A stretch of DNA of 40,133 nucleotides from Bradyrhizobium cenepequi (GTDB lineage: Bacteria; Pseudomonadota; Alphaproteobacteria; Rhizobiales; Xanthobacteraceae): positions 1-40,133 of the forward strand of contig NZ_JAGKJI010000057.1 of assembly GCF_020329485.1 (NCBI RefSeq). Reading direction: 5' to 3'. The notes beneath the pieces were generated by a model. The model saw only the letters and a list, made by a program, of their open reading frames with translations. It was not told the DNA's origin and searched no databases. Positions 1-8,795 of this stretch are shown one piece after another (within the stretch, counting starts at the first letter, position 1; each line of letters opens with the position of its first letter). Made by a program: the position numbers and the translations under genes.

Positions 1-692
1 ACCCCGAGCTTTCGCAGGCGCGCAATCTCGTCGTTGCTCAAGCGGTCACTACCGGTTTGCACTCTCCGGGAGTTTGAGACGATCGATGTTCCGACCATGC
101 CGGGCATAACGACCGAACACTTGATGTGCGGCGCGTTGAGACGAAGATCATTGATCAGTGCCTCTGTGAACCCCTTCACGGCGAATTTGGCCGAGCTGTA
201 GCCGGTGTGCGGCGCGGTCGTGCCAATGGCGGCCCAGAAGCCATTGATGCTGGACGTGTTGACGATATGACCTTCATTCGCCTTCATCAGCATCGGCAAG
301 AAGGTGCGCACGCCAAAATAGACCCCACCCCAGCAGATGTTGAAGGTGCGCTCCCACTGCTCGCGTGTATTGGTGAACAGGCTGCCGCCGCCGCTGATAC
401 CCGCATTGTTGAAAAGCAGGTGGATCTTGTCGGTCTGCTGCTGCTCCGTGAGTTCATCGCGGAAACGCTTGAGCTGGTCTTCGATCGAGACGTCGGCGAC
501 GTGGGTGGTGACCCGCAGACCCTGCTGCGGTCGCTCAAGTTCGCACAGCCGCTTGGTCTCGGCCATTGTCTCGCCAGAAATGTCGCACATCGCGACATTG
601 CAACCTTCGGCCGCGAGCTGGCGTGCAAGCTCACGACCCATGCCTGTGCCGCCCCCGGTGATCACGGCGATTTTTCCGGCAAAGTCTTTCAT
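1..692 (-). CDS. SDR-family NAD(P)-dependent oxidoreductase (3' end beyond the window)
   Basis: Short-chain dehydrogenase/reductase, probably oxidising an alcohol or reducing a ketone with NAD(P). The frame is open from the ATG at 692 to the window edge, so the C-terminus is missing. Visible are the cofactor loop TGGGTGMG near residues 13-20, NNAG near residue 90, the serine in NTSSING, and the catalytic YSSAK (Y-x3-K). The residues present make a complete Rossmann core. The gene follows GMC oxidoreductase 1 on the same strand by about 130 bp and is probably the third gene of the unit starting at the composite promoter 3822-3889. An alcohol oxidase next to an SDR suggests stepwise alcohol/ketone oxidation. 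Substrate unknown. The family is secure, the function is not. Confidence 0.85.
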   Translation of the reverse strand, partial: MKDFAGKIAVITGGGTGMGRELARQLAAEGCNVAMCDISGETMAETKRLCELERPQQGLRVTTHVADVSIEDQLKRFRDELTEQQQTDKIHLLFNNAGISGGGSLFTNTREQWERTFNICWGGVYFGVRTFLPMLMKANEGHIVNTSSINGFWAAIGTTAPHTGYSSAKFAVKGFTEALINDLRLNAPHIKCSVVMPGMVGTSIVSNSRRVQTGSDRLSNDEIARLRKLG

Positions 693-822
693 TTGAGCCT
701 CTATTGTTGTCCTCGACGATCTCTCTTTACGTAGGCGACGCACAAATCCGCTGTAAACTGGCAAGCAGCGCTAGGCCGCAGACGATAGGTCGTGCCCTCG
801 CGACGTGAGCTTGATACGATCC

Positions 823-2415
823 TTATGCATCTTGCTTGATCATGTCGGCGCCTTTTTCGGCCACCATGATCGTAGGCGCGTAGGTGTTGCCGGAGGGAAC
901 GGTCGGCATGACTGAGGCATCGATTACGCGCAGGCCGGCAAGGCCGCGTACGCACAGGCGATCGTCGACAACCGCCATCGTGTCCTGGCCCATCTTGCAG
1001 GTTCCGACGAGATGACCGAGTCCCCGTCCGTTGCGACGCGCGTAGTCGAGCCATTCGTCGTAACTCTGCACCTGATCGCCCGGACGGTGTTCGAACGCAA
1101 TGTACTTGGCAATGGCGGGGTCTTGCATGATCTTGCGCGCAATCAGCATGCCGGCCACCGTACAGTCGCGGTCAGCTTCCGCGGAGAGGAAGTTCGATCG
1201 GATCGCGGGCTCGCTCCCGGGTACCGGCGACTTGACGTGGACCGAGCCGCGCGACTCGGGCCGACACCTGTTGATCGCGACCCCCATGCCGGGCCATCTC
1301 TCGAGGCGACCTGCCCGGGCCAGGTCATAGCTTGCGGGCGCCATGATGAACTGCACGTCGGGCGTTTCCATGCTGGGCTGCGTGCGCACGAAGCCGAACA
1401 CTAAACCCGCTGACCGGGTCAGCACGCCTTTGCCGCTGACATAGTATCGCACGATCTCGCGCAGGAGGCGGAGTCCCCGCGTCTGCTCATTGAACGTGAT
1501 CGGCCGGTTCACGCGCCAGCTGATAAGGGATGAGAAGTGATTGCCGAGGCTCTCGCCGACTCCCTTGAGTTCGTGGCGCACATCGATGCCGAACTTCGTC
1601 AGGATTTCGGGCTGCCCGATGCCGGAACGCTCCAGGACGCCCGGCGACTGGATCGCACCGGCCGAGACGATCACTTCGCGGCCGGACCGCGCCTCACGCG
1701 CGTTACCATGGACGGTATAGGCCACCCCGACCGCGCGTTTGCCTTCGAGCAGGATCCGGCTCACAAGCGCATCGGTCACGATGCGCAGGTTGGACCGGCT
1801 GCGCGCCGGATCCAGAAAGGCGCGAGTGGCCGACCAGCGGCGGCCGTGCTTGATCGTCACCTGGAAGTAACCGAAGCCTTCCTGCCGGCCATTGTTATAG
1901 TCCCTATTGCGGGGGAAGCCACTGCCTTCGGCGGCATCGATGAAGGCATCGCCAAGCACATGGCGCTCCATGATGTCGCTGACATTGAGAAGCCCTCCCT
2001 TGCCGCGCGAGTCGTCCCCCTGGCCTTCGTAGTGCTCCGACTTTCTGAAGTAGGGCAGCACGTCCTCGTAGGACCAGCCGCGATTGCCAAGTTGGCTCCA
2101 GCTGTCGTAGTCGAGTGGCTGACCGCGCACGTGAAGCATGCCATTGATCGAGCTACATCCCCCCAGCCCGCGTCCGCCCGCACATGGAAGGCGGCGGCCG
2201 GCGATGCTGTCCTCGGCCTCCATCTGGAAACTCCAGTCGAACTTCTTGTGGTTCCGGAGCTTGGTGAATCCTGCGGGGATGTCGATCCAAATCGACCTGT
2301 CGCGTGGTCCCGCCTCGAGCAGCAGGACCTTAACGCCAGGATCCTCGCTCAGGCGATTGGCGAGCACGCAACCGGCGGAGCCGCCACCGATGATGATATA
2401 ATCCCACTCGGACAT
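823..2415 (-). CDS. GMC-family FAD oxidoreductase, paralogue 1 (choline dehydrogenase-like)
   Basis: Glucose-methanol-choline family flavoprotein of 530 aa, expected to oxidise an alcohol to an aldehyde. The FAD-binding GGGSAG lies near residue 10. The two GMC signatures are visible (GGRGLGGCSSINGM near residue 80 and GAIQSPGVLERSGIG near 265), as are the C-terminal active-site segments GHLVGTCKMG and PSGNTYAPTIM. I chose the ATG at 2415 because paralogue 2 begins with the same MSEWDYII residues. A longer frame reaches 2454 without support. GHLVGTCKMG has Leu where GMC2 has the usual Pro (HPVGTCKMG). The gene lies 204 bp downstream of an M24 hydrolase and has no promoter element of its own, so it is likely co-transcribed. 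It is very similar to GMC2 (13439-15100), including the upstream DNA. Confidence 0.93.
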   Translation of the reverse strand: MSEWDYIIIGGGSAGCVLANRLSEDPGVKVLLLEAGPRDRSIWIDIPAGFTKLRNHKKFDWSFQMEAEDSIAGRRLPCAGGRGLGGCSSINGMLHVRGQPLDYDSWSQLGNRGWSYEDVLPYFRKSEHYEGQGDDSRGKGGLLNVSDIMERHVLGDAFIDAAEGSGFPRNRDYNNGRQEGFGYFQVTIKHGRRWSATRAFLDPARSRSNLRIVTDALVSRILLEGKRAVGVAYTVHGNAREARSGREVIVSAGAIQSPGVLERSGIGQPEILTKFGIDVRHELKGVGESLGNHFSSLISWRVNRPITFNEQTRGLRLLREIVRYYVSGKGVLTRSAGLVFGFVRTQPSMETPDVQFIMAPASYDLARAGRLERWPGMGVAINRCRPESRGSVHVKSPVPGSEPAIRSNFLSAEADRDCTVAGMLIARKIMQDPAIAKYIAFEHRPGDQVQSYDEWLDYARRNGRGLGHLVGTCKMGQDTMAVVDDRLCVRGLAGLRVIDASVMPTVPSGNTYAPTIMVAEKGADMIKQDA

Positions 2416-2619
2416 GGCCTGAATTTCCTGTGCGTTAGTCCGACCAGCCATCATTCATCATTGTCGCAGCAATCCATATCCTCTGCATCTCGTGCCGGCC
2501 CGACCTACTACCTCTCCGATGTCCCTGCTGCCCAGGGGAGGCTCGTTCGAGGGGCTGGAATTCGAGATAGCAAAGATCAACTGTGAATACCGACTCCGGC
2601 CCGACTCAGCAGGGAAACG

Positions 2620-3783
2620 TTACTCTTGCATCCTGATTTGCTCGCCAATGATCGGGATCTCGCGAGGACCGAATCCCAAAGTAAGCAAGCGCGTGCCCCG
2701 CTCGGTTACGACGAACAAATCTTCGAGGTGATACATCGCGCCTTCGGCGTCGGTGACCATTGGCTCGGTGTTAAACACCATGCCAACTTCGAGCTTCGTC
2801 TTTTCGCCGGGCCGGATCATCGGGAATTCATGAGTTTCGATACCAAAACCATGACCGACCCACACCATCTTGAAGTTGAGCCCGAGCTTCTCAGCGTGGT
2901 CCTTGCAGAAGAAGAATGGCTCTTCCGCTGCCATCCCGGGACGGATCATGCTGATGGTTGAGGTGTGGAGATCCCACAGCTTTCCGTATGTCTCGCGCTG
3001 CAACGCTGTGGGGGCACCAGTTGAATAGGTACGCGCGAAGTCGCTACCCCATGCACCATATCTGCCACCAACGTCGAGGCGAACGATCTCGCTTTTCAAG
3101 GGTATCCGGTCGGTGGCGCAGGCGTGGATGTTAGAGGAGCGAGGTCCACTGCCAAAAATCATGAGACATTCGTCAGCTCCATCATTGACTATGGCCTCTG
3201 CGATCCGATTCGCCATGACCCGCTCAGTCTCGCCCAATCGGGCAGCACTCATCGCATCCAGCACCGCTCGATGCGTCTGCCTCGTAACTCTTTCAAGGAG
3301 TTCGATTTCACCCCGCACCTTCACTGCGCGAATTGCGGCAAGGTTCTGGTTGGTATCGATGAGCCTGACATTAGGCAGCCTGCTCGCAAGACGCGCATGC
3401 GTTCTGGCTGGCAGATAATTGAGATCTATACCAATCGTGCCGCAATTTTTACCGAGCTCAATGAGCACGTCTGCGAGGGCGTCTGCCGGATCATTTGCAA
3501 ATTCCGTGTAGGTGCGAATGTCCTTGATCCAGCTCCCGTCAACCATTTGGCTTCGCTCGGTCGTGGCGACCAGCGCAATCGGCTCTGCGGTCGCGGGCAG
3601 AACAGCAAACGCCTGCCGTCTCAGGTGCGAGACACTCATCAGGTGAACGCCGCTCGTGTAGACGAAGTTTTCCGGGCTCATGGCTATAACTGCATCAACA
3701 CCGAGGTTACGCGCCAAGCTCCGCAGAGCTGACGTATTGGGCTGCGGAGATGTTGATTTGGTTTCCAAGACGGATTGATTCAT
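2620..3783 (-). CDS. M24 family metallopeptidase-fold hydrolase, paralogue 1
   Basis: Creatinase/aminopeptidase P (pita-bread) fold enzyme of 387 aa: creatinase-type N domain, then the M24 catalytic domain. All five dimetal ligands can be seen: Asp in RLDVGG, Asp in GSDFARTYS, His in VGHGFG, Glu in FNTEPMV and Glu in YHLEDLFV. The enzyme should therefore be active on a C-N bond. Family members include Xaa-Pro peptidases, creatinase and ectoine hydrolase, and I cannot tell which applies. The start at 3783 (MNQSV) matches paralogue 2 (MNQAV) and puts a 38-nt gap behind the -10 box of the composite promoter. The longer frame to 3945 would run through the promoter and is rejected. GMC1 and the SDR follow on the same strand. 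Confidence 0.92.
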   Translation of the reverse strand: MNQSVLETKSTSPQPNTSALRSLARNLGVDAVIAMSPENFVYTSGVHLMSVSHLRRQAFAVLPATAEPIALVATTERSQMVDGSWIKDIRTYTEFANDPADALADVLIELGKNCGTIGIDLNYLPARTHARLASRLPNVRLIDTNQNLAAIRAVKVRGEIELLERVTRQTHRAVLDAMSAARLGETERVMANRIAEAIVNDGADECLMIFGSGPRSSNIHACATDRIPLKSEIVRLDVGGRYGAWGSDFARTYSTGAPTALQRETYGKLWDLHTSTISMIRPGMAAEEPFFFCKDHAEKLGLNFKMVWVGHGFGIETHEFPMIRPGEKTKLEVGMVFNTEPMVTDAEGAMYHLEDLFVVTERGTRLLTLGFGPREIPIIGEQIRMQE

Positions 3784-3821
3784 GACCCCTGGGCCGCTGA
3801 CTGTTATAATTGTTGTGATGA

Positions 3822-3889
3822 ACTGTGGACGAGCCGGCTCCGCCGATGCCAATACCAATTCCAGAAGTGTCAATACCAAATTGGAATTG
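3822..3889 (-). promoter_or_regulatory. Composite promoter copy 1 (palindrome + half-site + -10)
   Basis: Palindrome 3871-3889 (plus strand CAATACCAAATTGGAATTG, the best copy), half-site 3850-3858 (CAATACCAA) exactly 21 bp away, and -10-like hexamer CACAGT at 3827-3822 on the minus strand, 20 nt after TTGGTATTGGC. It sits 38 nt upstream of the M24-1 start. Confidence 0.85.
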
Positions 3890-4273
3890 AGGGATTTCGT
3901 GACCGCGACGTCGTTATTGACGGCGAACACGAGTCGGTTCGCCATTTGGTTGTCCGCAAGGTGGTCAGCGTCAGTAATCTCGTTAGTCTCGGCATGCGTC
4001 GTTCATCTCCTCCTGAGCAGCAACTGCTGCCGGAAGATCGGCCGTCTATGGCGCGCGAGAGTTCTGGGTCGGATCGAATTTTGCTCACCGAGCTCGAATG
4101 CTAGGACTTTGGAGCGCTCCGGATCACCCGTGCATGCGACCCTTGCCTCATGTGGGACAAGTGTTGGCGACGGTTCTTTCAAGGAGCTCCCGTCCGCGCA
4201 CTTTGGATGGTGCACCACGAAAGTTTTTGCTGAGCTCGGTGAGCCATGCGCACCTGCAGTAGCGAGGAATGGC
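3890..4273. other. Intergenic region without recognisable gene
   Basis: About 380 bp between composite promoter 1 and the 3' end of the SDR pseudogene. Frames are open on the minus strand as an extension of the pseudogene frame, but no recognisable protein motif or start signal is visible. It may hold decayed sequence downstream of the SDR relic. Confidence 0.5.
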
Positions 4274-5080
4274 TTACGTCCTGCGCTTGAAGGAACCAGC
4301 GAACCTTCCGCCGTCGATGACAAGGTCGGTCCCGGTGACTTAGCTCGAGGCGTCGGAAGCGAGGTACAAAAAGGCTTGAGCGACCTCCCGGGCCTTTCCA
4401 GCGCGGCCCAACGGCACCGGCGGTTTCGCGAGCTGTTCGGGATCGAGCGGGGTATTCGTCCCGGCGGATGCTTCCGTTGGCATCTTCTCCCAGATCGGCG
4501 TGTCAATAATTGCGGGATGAACCGAGTTGACCCGGATGCGATCGCCCATGGACGCACATTCCAGGGCCACGGACTTGGCGAAGAGCCGCACGCCACCCCT
4601 GGCCCCGCAGTAGCCGGCGAGCGTGTCTGCTCCATCAGGGCCGCGAGCGACGACATCATGATCACCGAGCAGCCGCCGCTTCTGTGCATCAGCGGCAAGC
4701 AATATTTCACGGACAGGAACACGCTGTCGAGATTGATCGCGATTTGCCGGCACCAGTCCGCAAGCGACATTTCAACAATCGACGACACTGCCGTTGCGAT
4801 GCCGGCGTTGGAAACAAGCGCATCTAGCCGGCCGTACCGCCGATCGATCTCGGAGGCGACGTCTGCCCAGCGCGCGTCATCAGTCACGTCCTGAGGCAGA
4901 AAGATTGCCTCATCACCCTGCTTCGTGATGCCAGCAACGACCTGCGGCCCCTTCGACTCATCCAAATCGATTACGAGGCACCGACGCCCCCTCATGGGCC
5001 AGCAGTTCGGCGATCGCTCGCCCGATACCGGGCGCCGCGCCGGTGACCAGCGCGACTCTGCTCGCAACCTGCCCCGTCAT
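4274..5080 (-). pseudogene. SDR-family oxidoreductase, broken by two frameshifts and a nonsense codon
   Basis: The parts of one short-chain dehydrogenase are readable in three frames. The N-terminus (MTGQVASRVALVTGAAPGIG) starts at 5080 and breaks near 4977, where removing one base restores VLVIDLDE. The middle (VIDLDESKG...NAGIA...MMSSLAALM) breaks near 4630-4633, where one base seems to be missing. The C-terminal part (AGYCGARGG...IRVNSVHP...FLYLASDASS) meets an in-frame TAA at 4340-4342, where the usual Tyr of SSYVTGTD would be. The remaining VTGTDLVIDGGRF continues in frame to TAA at 4274-4276. The active-site Y-x3-K is also changed to YCGAR (Lys to Arg). It lies 181 bp downstream of SBP1 and presumably was its operon partner. 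Confidence 0.9.
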
Positions 5081-5261
5081 TCCCGCTGCCTCGTTTACTG
5101 AGGGCCACCTGTTCACGGCGGCCAGAACTTGACCGAGCGAAACCATTATCGAGCGCGTACATCTGCGTTCGCCCGCTCACCCAACGATCGGTCGCAAACG
5201 CGACCGCGTCATTACGAACCAATTCGCGATATTCGGGCTGCATATCGCCGATCTAATCGGC

Positions 5262-6122
5262 CTAATCGCAGCTTGGCACAATGTCTTTAGCTTTCGTAAA
5301 GTTGGCGAGCAGCTTAGCGAGTTTGTCCCCGTTTGGAATTCCGTACTTCTCATATAGCTTCTGTATCGTGCCATTCTTGATCAAAACCAGGAGCTGCTCG
5401 TTGAACGCCTCGCGGAACTTCATGTCTTCTTTGCGGAAAGCCACGGCCGACGCGTACACCGGCGATTGCTTGTCGACGACCACCTCCAGACCTCTCTCCT
5501 CGGGATTGGGGATAGTAAATTGACCGACTATATACGCGTCTGCGCGGCCGCCGATGACCATCGCGGCGCCCGCCTGAATATCAGGGACGGGTATGATTTG
5601 CTCGGGTTTGACTCCCTGCTTCAGGGCGTATACCCGGTATTCGTCGAGAGATCGCCCCGTAGCTAGCTTGATCTCTGGGCGACGAGCGATATCTGCGACA
5701 CTCGTCAGATGCTTCGGATTTCCACGTAGGACAAACAAGCCGGCGTGAGCTGCGTAGTGCGGGGTCGAAAACAAGACGGCTTTGCAACGCTCGTCCGAGA
5801 TGGTTATGCCGGCGCCAATATAGTCGAACTGATGCGCCTGCAGTCCGGGGATCATGGCGTCCCACCCTGTGAGTATCGGTGTAAGCGCCTTCAGGCCCAT
5901 GCCCTTTAACACCATGTTCTGCAGATCGACTGAAGGACCCGTCACCTCTCCGCTCGGTGACAAAGTTATGTAAGGGGCTACGGAGGCTAGCGCCACCTTG
6001 ACTTCATTGGCTTCGCGGATCGAACCAAAAAGAGCGCCCTCCGCTCGCGCAAACGTCGAAAACGAATAGCTGGTCAATGTGAGCAGCAGACCCAGCAACG
6101 AGAGCTTTGCTTTCGCATCCAT
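5262..6122 (-). CDS. ABC transporter solute-binding protein, family 3, paralogue 1
   Basis: Periplasmic amino-acid-type binding protein of 286 aa. A signal peptide covers residues 1-27 (ending FARA). The SBP_bac_3 fold shows APYITLSPSGEVTG near residue 49, GWDAMIPGLQ near 86, and ISDERCK with Arg112 at the position that binds the ligand alpha-carboxylate in HisJ-type proteins, followed by Cys113. The C-terminus VPSCD carries a second Cys (285), probably disulfide-bonded to Cys113. ERCK and PGL motifs recall EhuB-like ectoine or polar amino acid binders; substrate unknown. The ATG at 6122 has GAGG 9-12 nt upstream; an upstream start at 6149 lacks such a site. It is first in the unit after composite promoter 2. 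No permease gene is adjacent. Confidence 0.93.
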   Translation of the reverse strand: MDAKAKLSLLGLLLTLTSYSFSTFARAEGALFGSIREANEVKVALASVAPYITLSPSGEVTGPSVDLQNMVLKGMGLKALTPILTGWDAMIPGLQAHQFDYIGAGITISDERCKAVLFSTPHYAAHAGLFVLRGNPKHLTSVADIARRPEIKLATGRSLDEYRVYALKQGVKPEQIIPVPDIQAGAAMVIGGRADAYIVGQFTIPNPEERGLEVVVDKQSPVYASAVAFRKEDMKFREAFNEQLLVLIKNGTIQKLYEKYGIPNGDKLAKLLANFTKAKDIVPSCD

Positions 6123-6170
6123 TGGTTTCCTCGTCTCAACATTTATCAATTCTTATTGAGCGTTTCCCGC

Positions 6171-6238
6171 ATTGTGGGTGAATCGTCTTCGGCGAGGCCA
6201 ATACCAATCTCGAAAGGATCGATACCAGATTGGAATTT
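6171..6238 (-). promoter_or_regulatory. Composite promoter copy 2
   Basis: Palindrome 6220-6238, half-site CAATACCAA 6199-6207 (21-bp offset), -10-like CACAAT at 6176-6171 on the minus strand, 20 nt after TTGGTATTGGC. The gap to the SBP1 start is 48 nt. Confidence 0.85.
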
Positions 6239-6641
6239 GTACTACGACGTCTCGCCTGACGGCCACGTCGTGTGCCAGGCGCGCCCCTCACGCGAATGGA
6301 TCATCGTTCCGATTGCGGGCGGGTCGCCACATGTGGGTGGCGCCATCGCCAAGCTGTGGTTCGACGGGCATTCATCGCCTCCACGAACCATCCCCCAAAT
6401 CCCTAGAAAGAGCGATTGCACTCAGCTCTTGCCCTTCTCAGCCCCCATCAATTCGGAACCAGCGCCGGCAGGAGTCGGATCAGTTTCTTGCTGCCGTGTG
6501 GCTGGAGAAGCACACTCCACTGCACAAGAGACCACGGTCTCGCGAACGTCCTCGCGCTCCGCGAGAGTGCGATGAAGCAGGTTTGTGCTCCTCGGCCAGC
6601 ATCAGCCCTGACGACCCTCATTACGACACGTCCCGAGTTCC
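6239..6641. other. Intergenic region without recognisable gene
   Basis: About 400 bp between composite promoter 2 and the stop codon of the ThDP enzyme. Several short overlapping frames exist on both strands, but none has family motifs or a good ribosome-binding site. The 3' end of the ThDP transcript and its terminator should lie here; I see no clear hairpin with a T-tract. Confidence 0.5.
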
Positions 6642-8276
6642 TCACGTTCCGGGCCGCGAGAGCTCGACCTCCTTGCTCGTGATGAACTCCAACAGCACCG
6701 GTGTGCCTTCCCGCGTCTTCTCGATACCGCGCTTAATCGCAGGGATAATGTCGCTCGGCTGCTCGACGCGCTCGCCATAGCCGCCGAAGGCGCGCGCCAT
6801 CGCGGCATAGTCACCGGAGATGTCGGTCGAGCGATACTTCTGCGTCGAGATCGGCATCCACTTCAATTCCATCGCCATTGAGAAATTGTTGAGCAGGATC
6901 GAAAGGATCGGGATCCTCTCGCGAACTGCGGTCTCGAAATCCATCCCCGTGAAGCCGATCGCGGCATCGCCCCAGACGTTGATGCAGAGTTTGTCGGGCC
7001 TTGCGAGCTTCGCGCCCATGGCCAGTCCAATGCCGTAGCCGAGCTGCGTGGTCTTGCCCCAGCCGAGATAAGACAAAGGCTCAACCGCTTTCCAGAATGG
7101 CGATAGCTGGTCCCGCGGACTTCCCGCGTCATGCGTGATAATGGTGTTGTTGATGTCGACTGTGTTCTGCAAATCCCACAGCACGCGATAGGGATTGAGC
7201 GGCGCGTCATTGCAAGTCAGCTTGGGCATCCATTTCGCAATCCACTCCTTGTGCGCAGCGGCGATTTCTTTTGCAAAGCCGCTCGCATCACGATCGACGG
7301 TCACCGTCTTGCCGATTTCCTCAAGGAGTGCATCGAGCACGAGCCCGGCATCGCCGACCAGGCCAATTTTCGCCTCGATATCCTTGTTGAGATGCGCGGA
7401 GTCGAGCGTCGCATGGATGACCGTCTTGCCCCCTGGCATGGCGATGCCGAATGAGGTTTCGGTGAAAGAGCAGCCGATGCCGAAAATCACATCTGCCTCA
7501 CCCAAGAATTTCGGCACCGCACGCGGGACGGCAGCTCCACCCGAACCGAGAGCGAGAGGGTGCGTCTCTGGGAAGGACGACTTCCCGCCAAGGCTGGTGG
7601 TGACGGGAATCGCGAGCCGCTCGGCCAGCCGCCGCAATTGAGGCCAAGCGCGTGCGTAATGCACACCCTGGCCCGCATAGATCACCGGACGTTTTGCACT
7701 GATCAGACGTTGCGCGGCTTCCTTGATATGCACAGGATCCGCGGCAGAGCGAGTGCGTAGTACCGGCGTGTACTTCAAAGGCTCCGGCACCTCCTCGTTC
7801 CACATGTCGGACGGAATCTCGACGACTACCGGCCCACCGCGGCCGTTCTTTAACTGCGTGAAGGCGCGCCGGAAGATATTCGCTACCTCGTTTGCCAGGA
7901 GGACCGGCTCGGTGGACTTGGAGAACGGCTTCATCGCTTGGGACGAATTGAAGTTCGGCTCAATATTGGAAAGCCTGCGCGCATAGCCCATCGGCAGAAC
8001 CAGGATGGGCACGGATTCGCCAAAACATTGCGCGACTGCGCCCATGGAGTTCTCCGCGCCCGGACCGTGCTGCATGCAGAAGGCGCCAATGGTGTGGCCA
8101 GAGCTCACTCGCGAGATTGCGTCCGCTATGTGAATGCCGACGCGCTCCTGCCGCACCATGATGGGACGAATATCGGCGTCGGCCGCCGTTTCAGTCAAGG
8201 GATTGACCGGATAGCCGCAAAGAATTTTGATGCCCTCGCGCTTGAGGATTTCTGCGATCGCGGCGCCGAGCTTCAT
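6642..8276 (-). CDS. Thiamine-diphosphate-dependent enzyme (2-oxoacid decarboxylase/acetolactate synthase-like)
   Basis: 544-aa enzyme with the three-domain layout of the acetolactate synthase/benzoylformate decarboxylase superfamily. The N-terminal PYR domain carries the cofactor-activating glutamate (VRQERVG, Glu44). A central domain has the segment RPVIYAGQGVHYA. The C-terminal PP domain has the GD(x)n-NN motif beginning VWGDAAIGFTG and ending SILLNN. The motif reads GDA rather than the usual GDG. The reaction is probably decarboxylation or carboligation of a 2-oxoacid. The ATG at 8276 has GGAG about 9 nt upstream and lies 24 nt behind the -10 box of composite promoter 3. It is transcribed alone. 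With the FMN hydroxyacid oxidase and aldehyde dehydrogenase under the same promoter type, it could provide the decarboxylation step of a mandelate-like route. Confidence 0.9.
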   Translation of the reverse strand: MKLGAAIAEILKREGIKILCGYPVNPLTETAADADIRPIMVRQERVGIHIADAISRVSSGHTIGAFCMQHGPGAENSMGAVAQCFGESVPILVLPMGYARRLSNIEPNFNSSQAMKPFSKSTEPVLLANEVANIFRRAFTQLKNGRGGPVVVEIPSDMWNEEVPEPLKYTPVLRTRSAADPVHIKEAAQRLISAKRPVIYAGQGVHYARAWPQLRRLAERLAIPVTTSLGGKSSFPETHPLALGSGGAAVPRAVPKFLGEADVIFGIGCSFTETSFGIAMPGGKTVIHATLDSAHLNKDIEAKIGLVGDAGLVLDALLEEIGKTVTVDRDASGFAKEIAAAHKEWIAKWMPKLTCNDAPLNPYRVLWDLQNTVDINNTIITHDAGSPRDQLSPFWKAVEPLSYLGWGKTTQLGYGIGLAMGAKLARPDKLCINVWGDAAIGFTGMDFETAVRERIPILSILLNNFSMAMELKWMPISTQKYRSTDISGDYAAMARAFGGYGERVEQPSDIIPAIKRGIEKTREGTPVLLEFITSKEVELSRPGT

Positions 8277-8300
8277 GTTTTTTTCTCCAGATTATGCCCC

Positions 8301-8368
8301 ATAGTGGAGGCACTTGTCTCGGCGAAGCCAATACCAATTTCCGGCAGATCAAGATCGGATCGGAATTG
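8301..8368 (-). promoter_or_regulatory. Composite promoter copy 3 (degenerate palindrome)
   Basis: Half-site CAATACCAA 8329-8337, palindrome position 8350-8368 reads CAAGATCGGATCGGAATTG, so the arm nearer the gene is badly eroded while GGAATTG is kept. The -10-like CACTAT is at 8306-8301 on the minus strand with the standard 20-nt spacing. The ThDP gene starts 24 nt further. Confidence 0.75.
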
Positions 8369-8795
8369 TTGCGCGCTTGGCATGTCCGATGTGATGCGGC
8401 CTAGGACGCCGGGCATCCAGGCGACACACAACGCAAATCAATCCCGCAGATCGGCGCGCCTCTTTGCGCAAATCGCCCAAAGCATCACAAAAGCCGCCCA
8501 CAGGTCGACTTCTGCAGCAGATCGTAGGTCCGCGTCGACGTCAGAGTCTAAAGGGCGCCGGTGGCAGCGCTAAGTATCGCATGGAACGACGCGACCGGGC
8601 TTGCGCACGGTGCAGGTGTATGGTCGGCAGGAAATTGCAGACAAGGCGCTCGCGCGCTTCCGCAGATCGGTTAGGCGCAATGTTCCTCCTTGAACACTGG
8701 CGGATGTTGAGGTGCTCTGTTGATGATCTTTTCAGCAACGCCCCGGATCGTGGCCGACAAAGCAAATTGGAATTGGCCTGTCGCCACTTGGAAAG
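8369..8795. other. Intergenic region without recognisable gene
   Basis: About 430 bp between composite promoter 3 and the end of the second metallo-beta-lactamase-fold gene. Frames of up to about 120 codons run on both strands, but they show no motif, start signal or conserved partner. I see no gene in it. Confidence 0.5.

Noticed and set aside
6152..6175. Short upstream ORF (MRETLNKN) beginning at the ATG overlapping CACAATG in copy 2
   Set aside because: The ATG overlaps the -10 box, so it would lie upstream of the transcription start, and most other copies do not keep a comparable frame.
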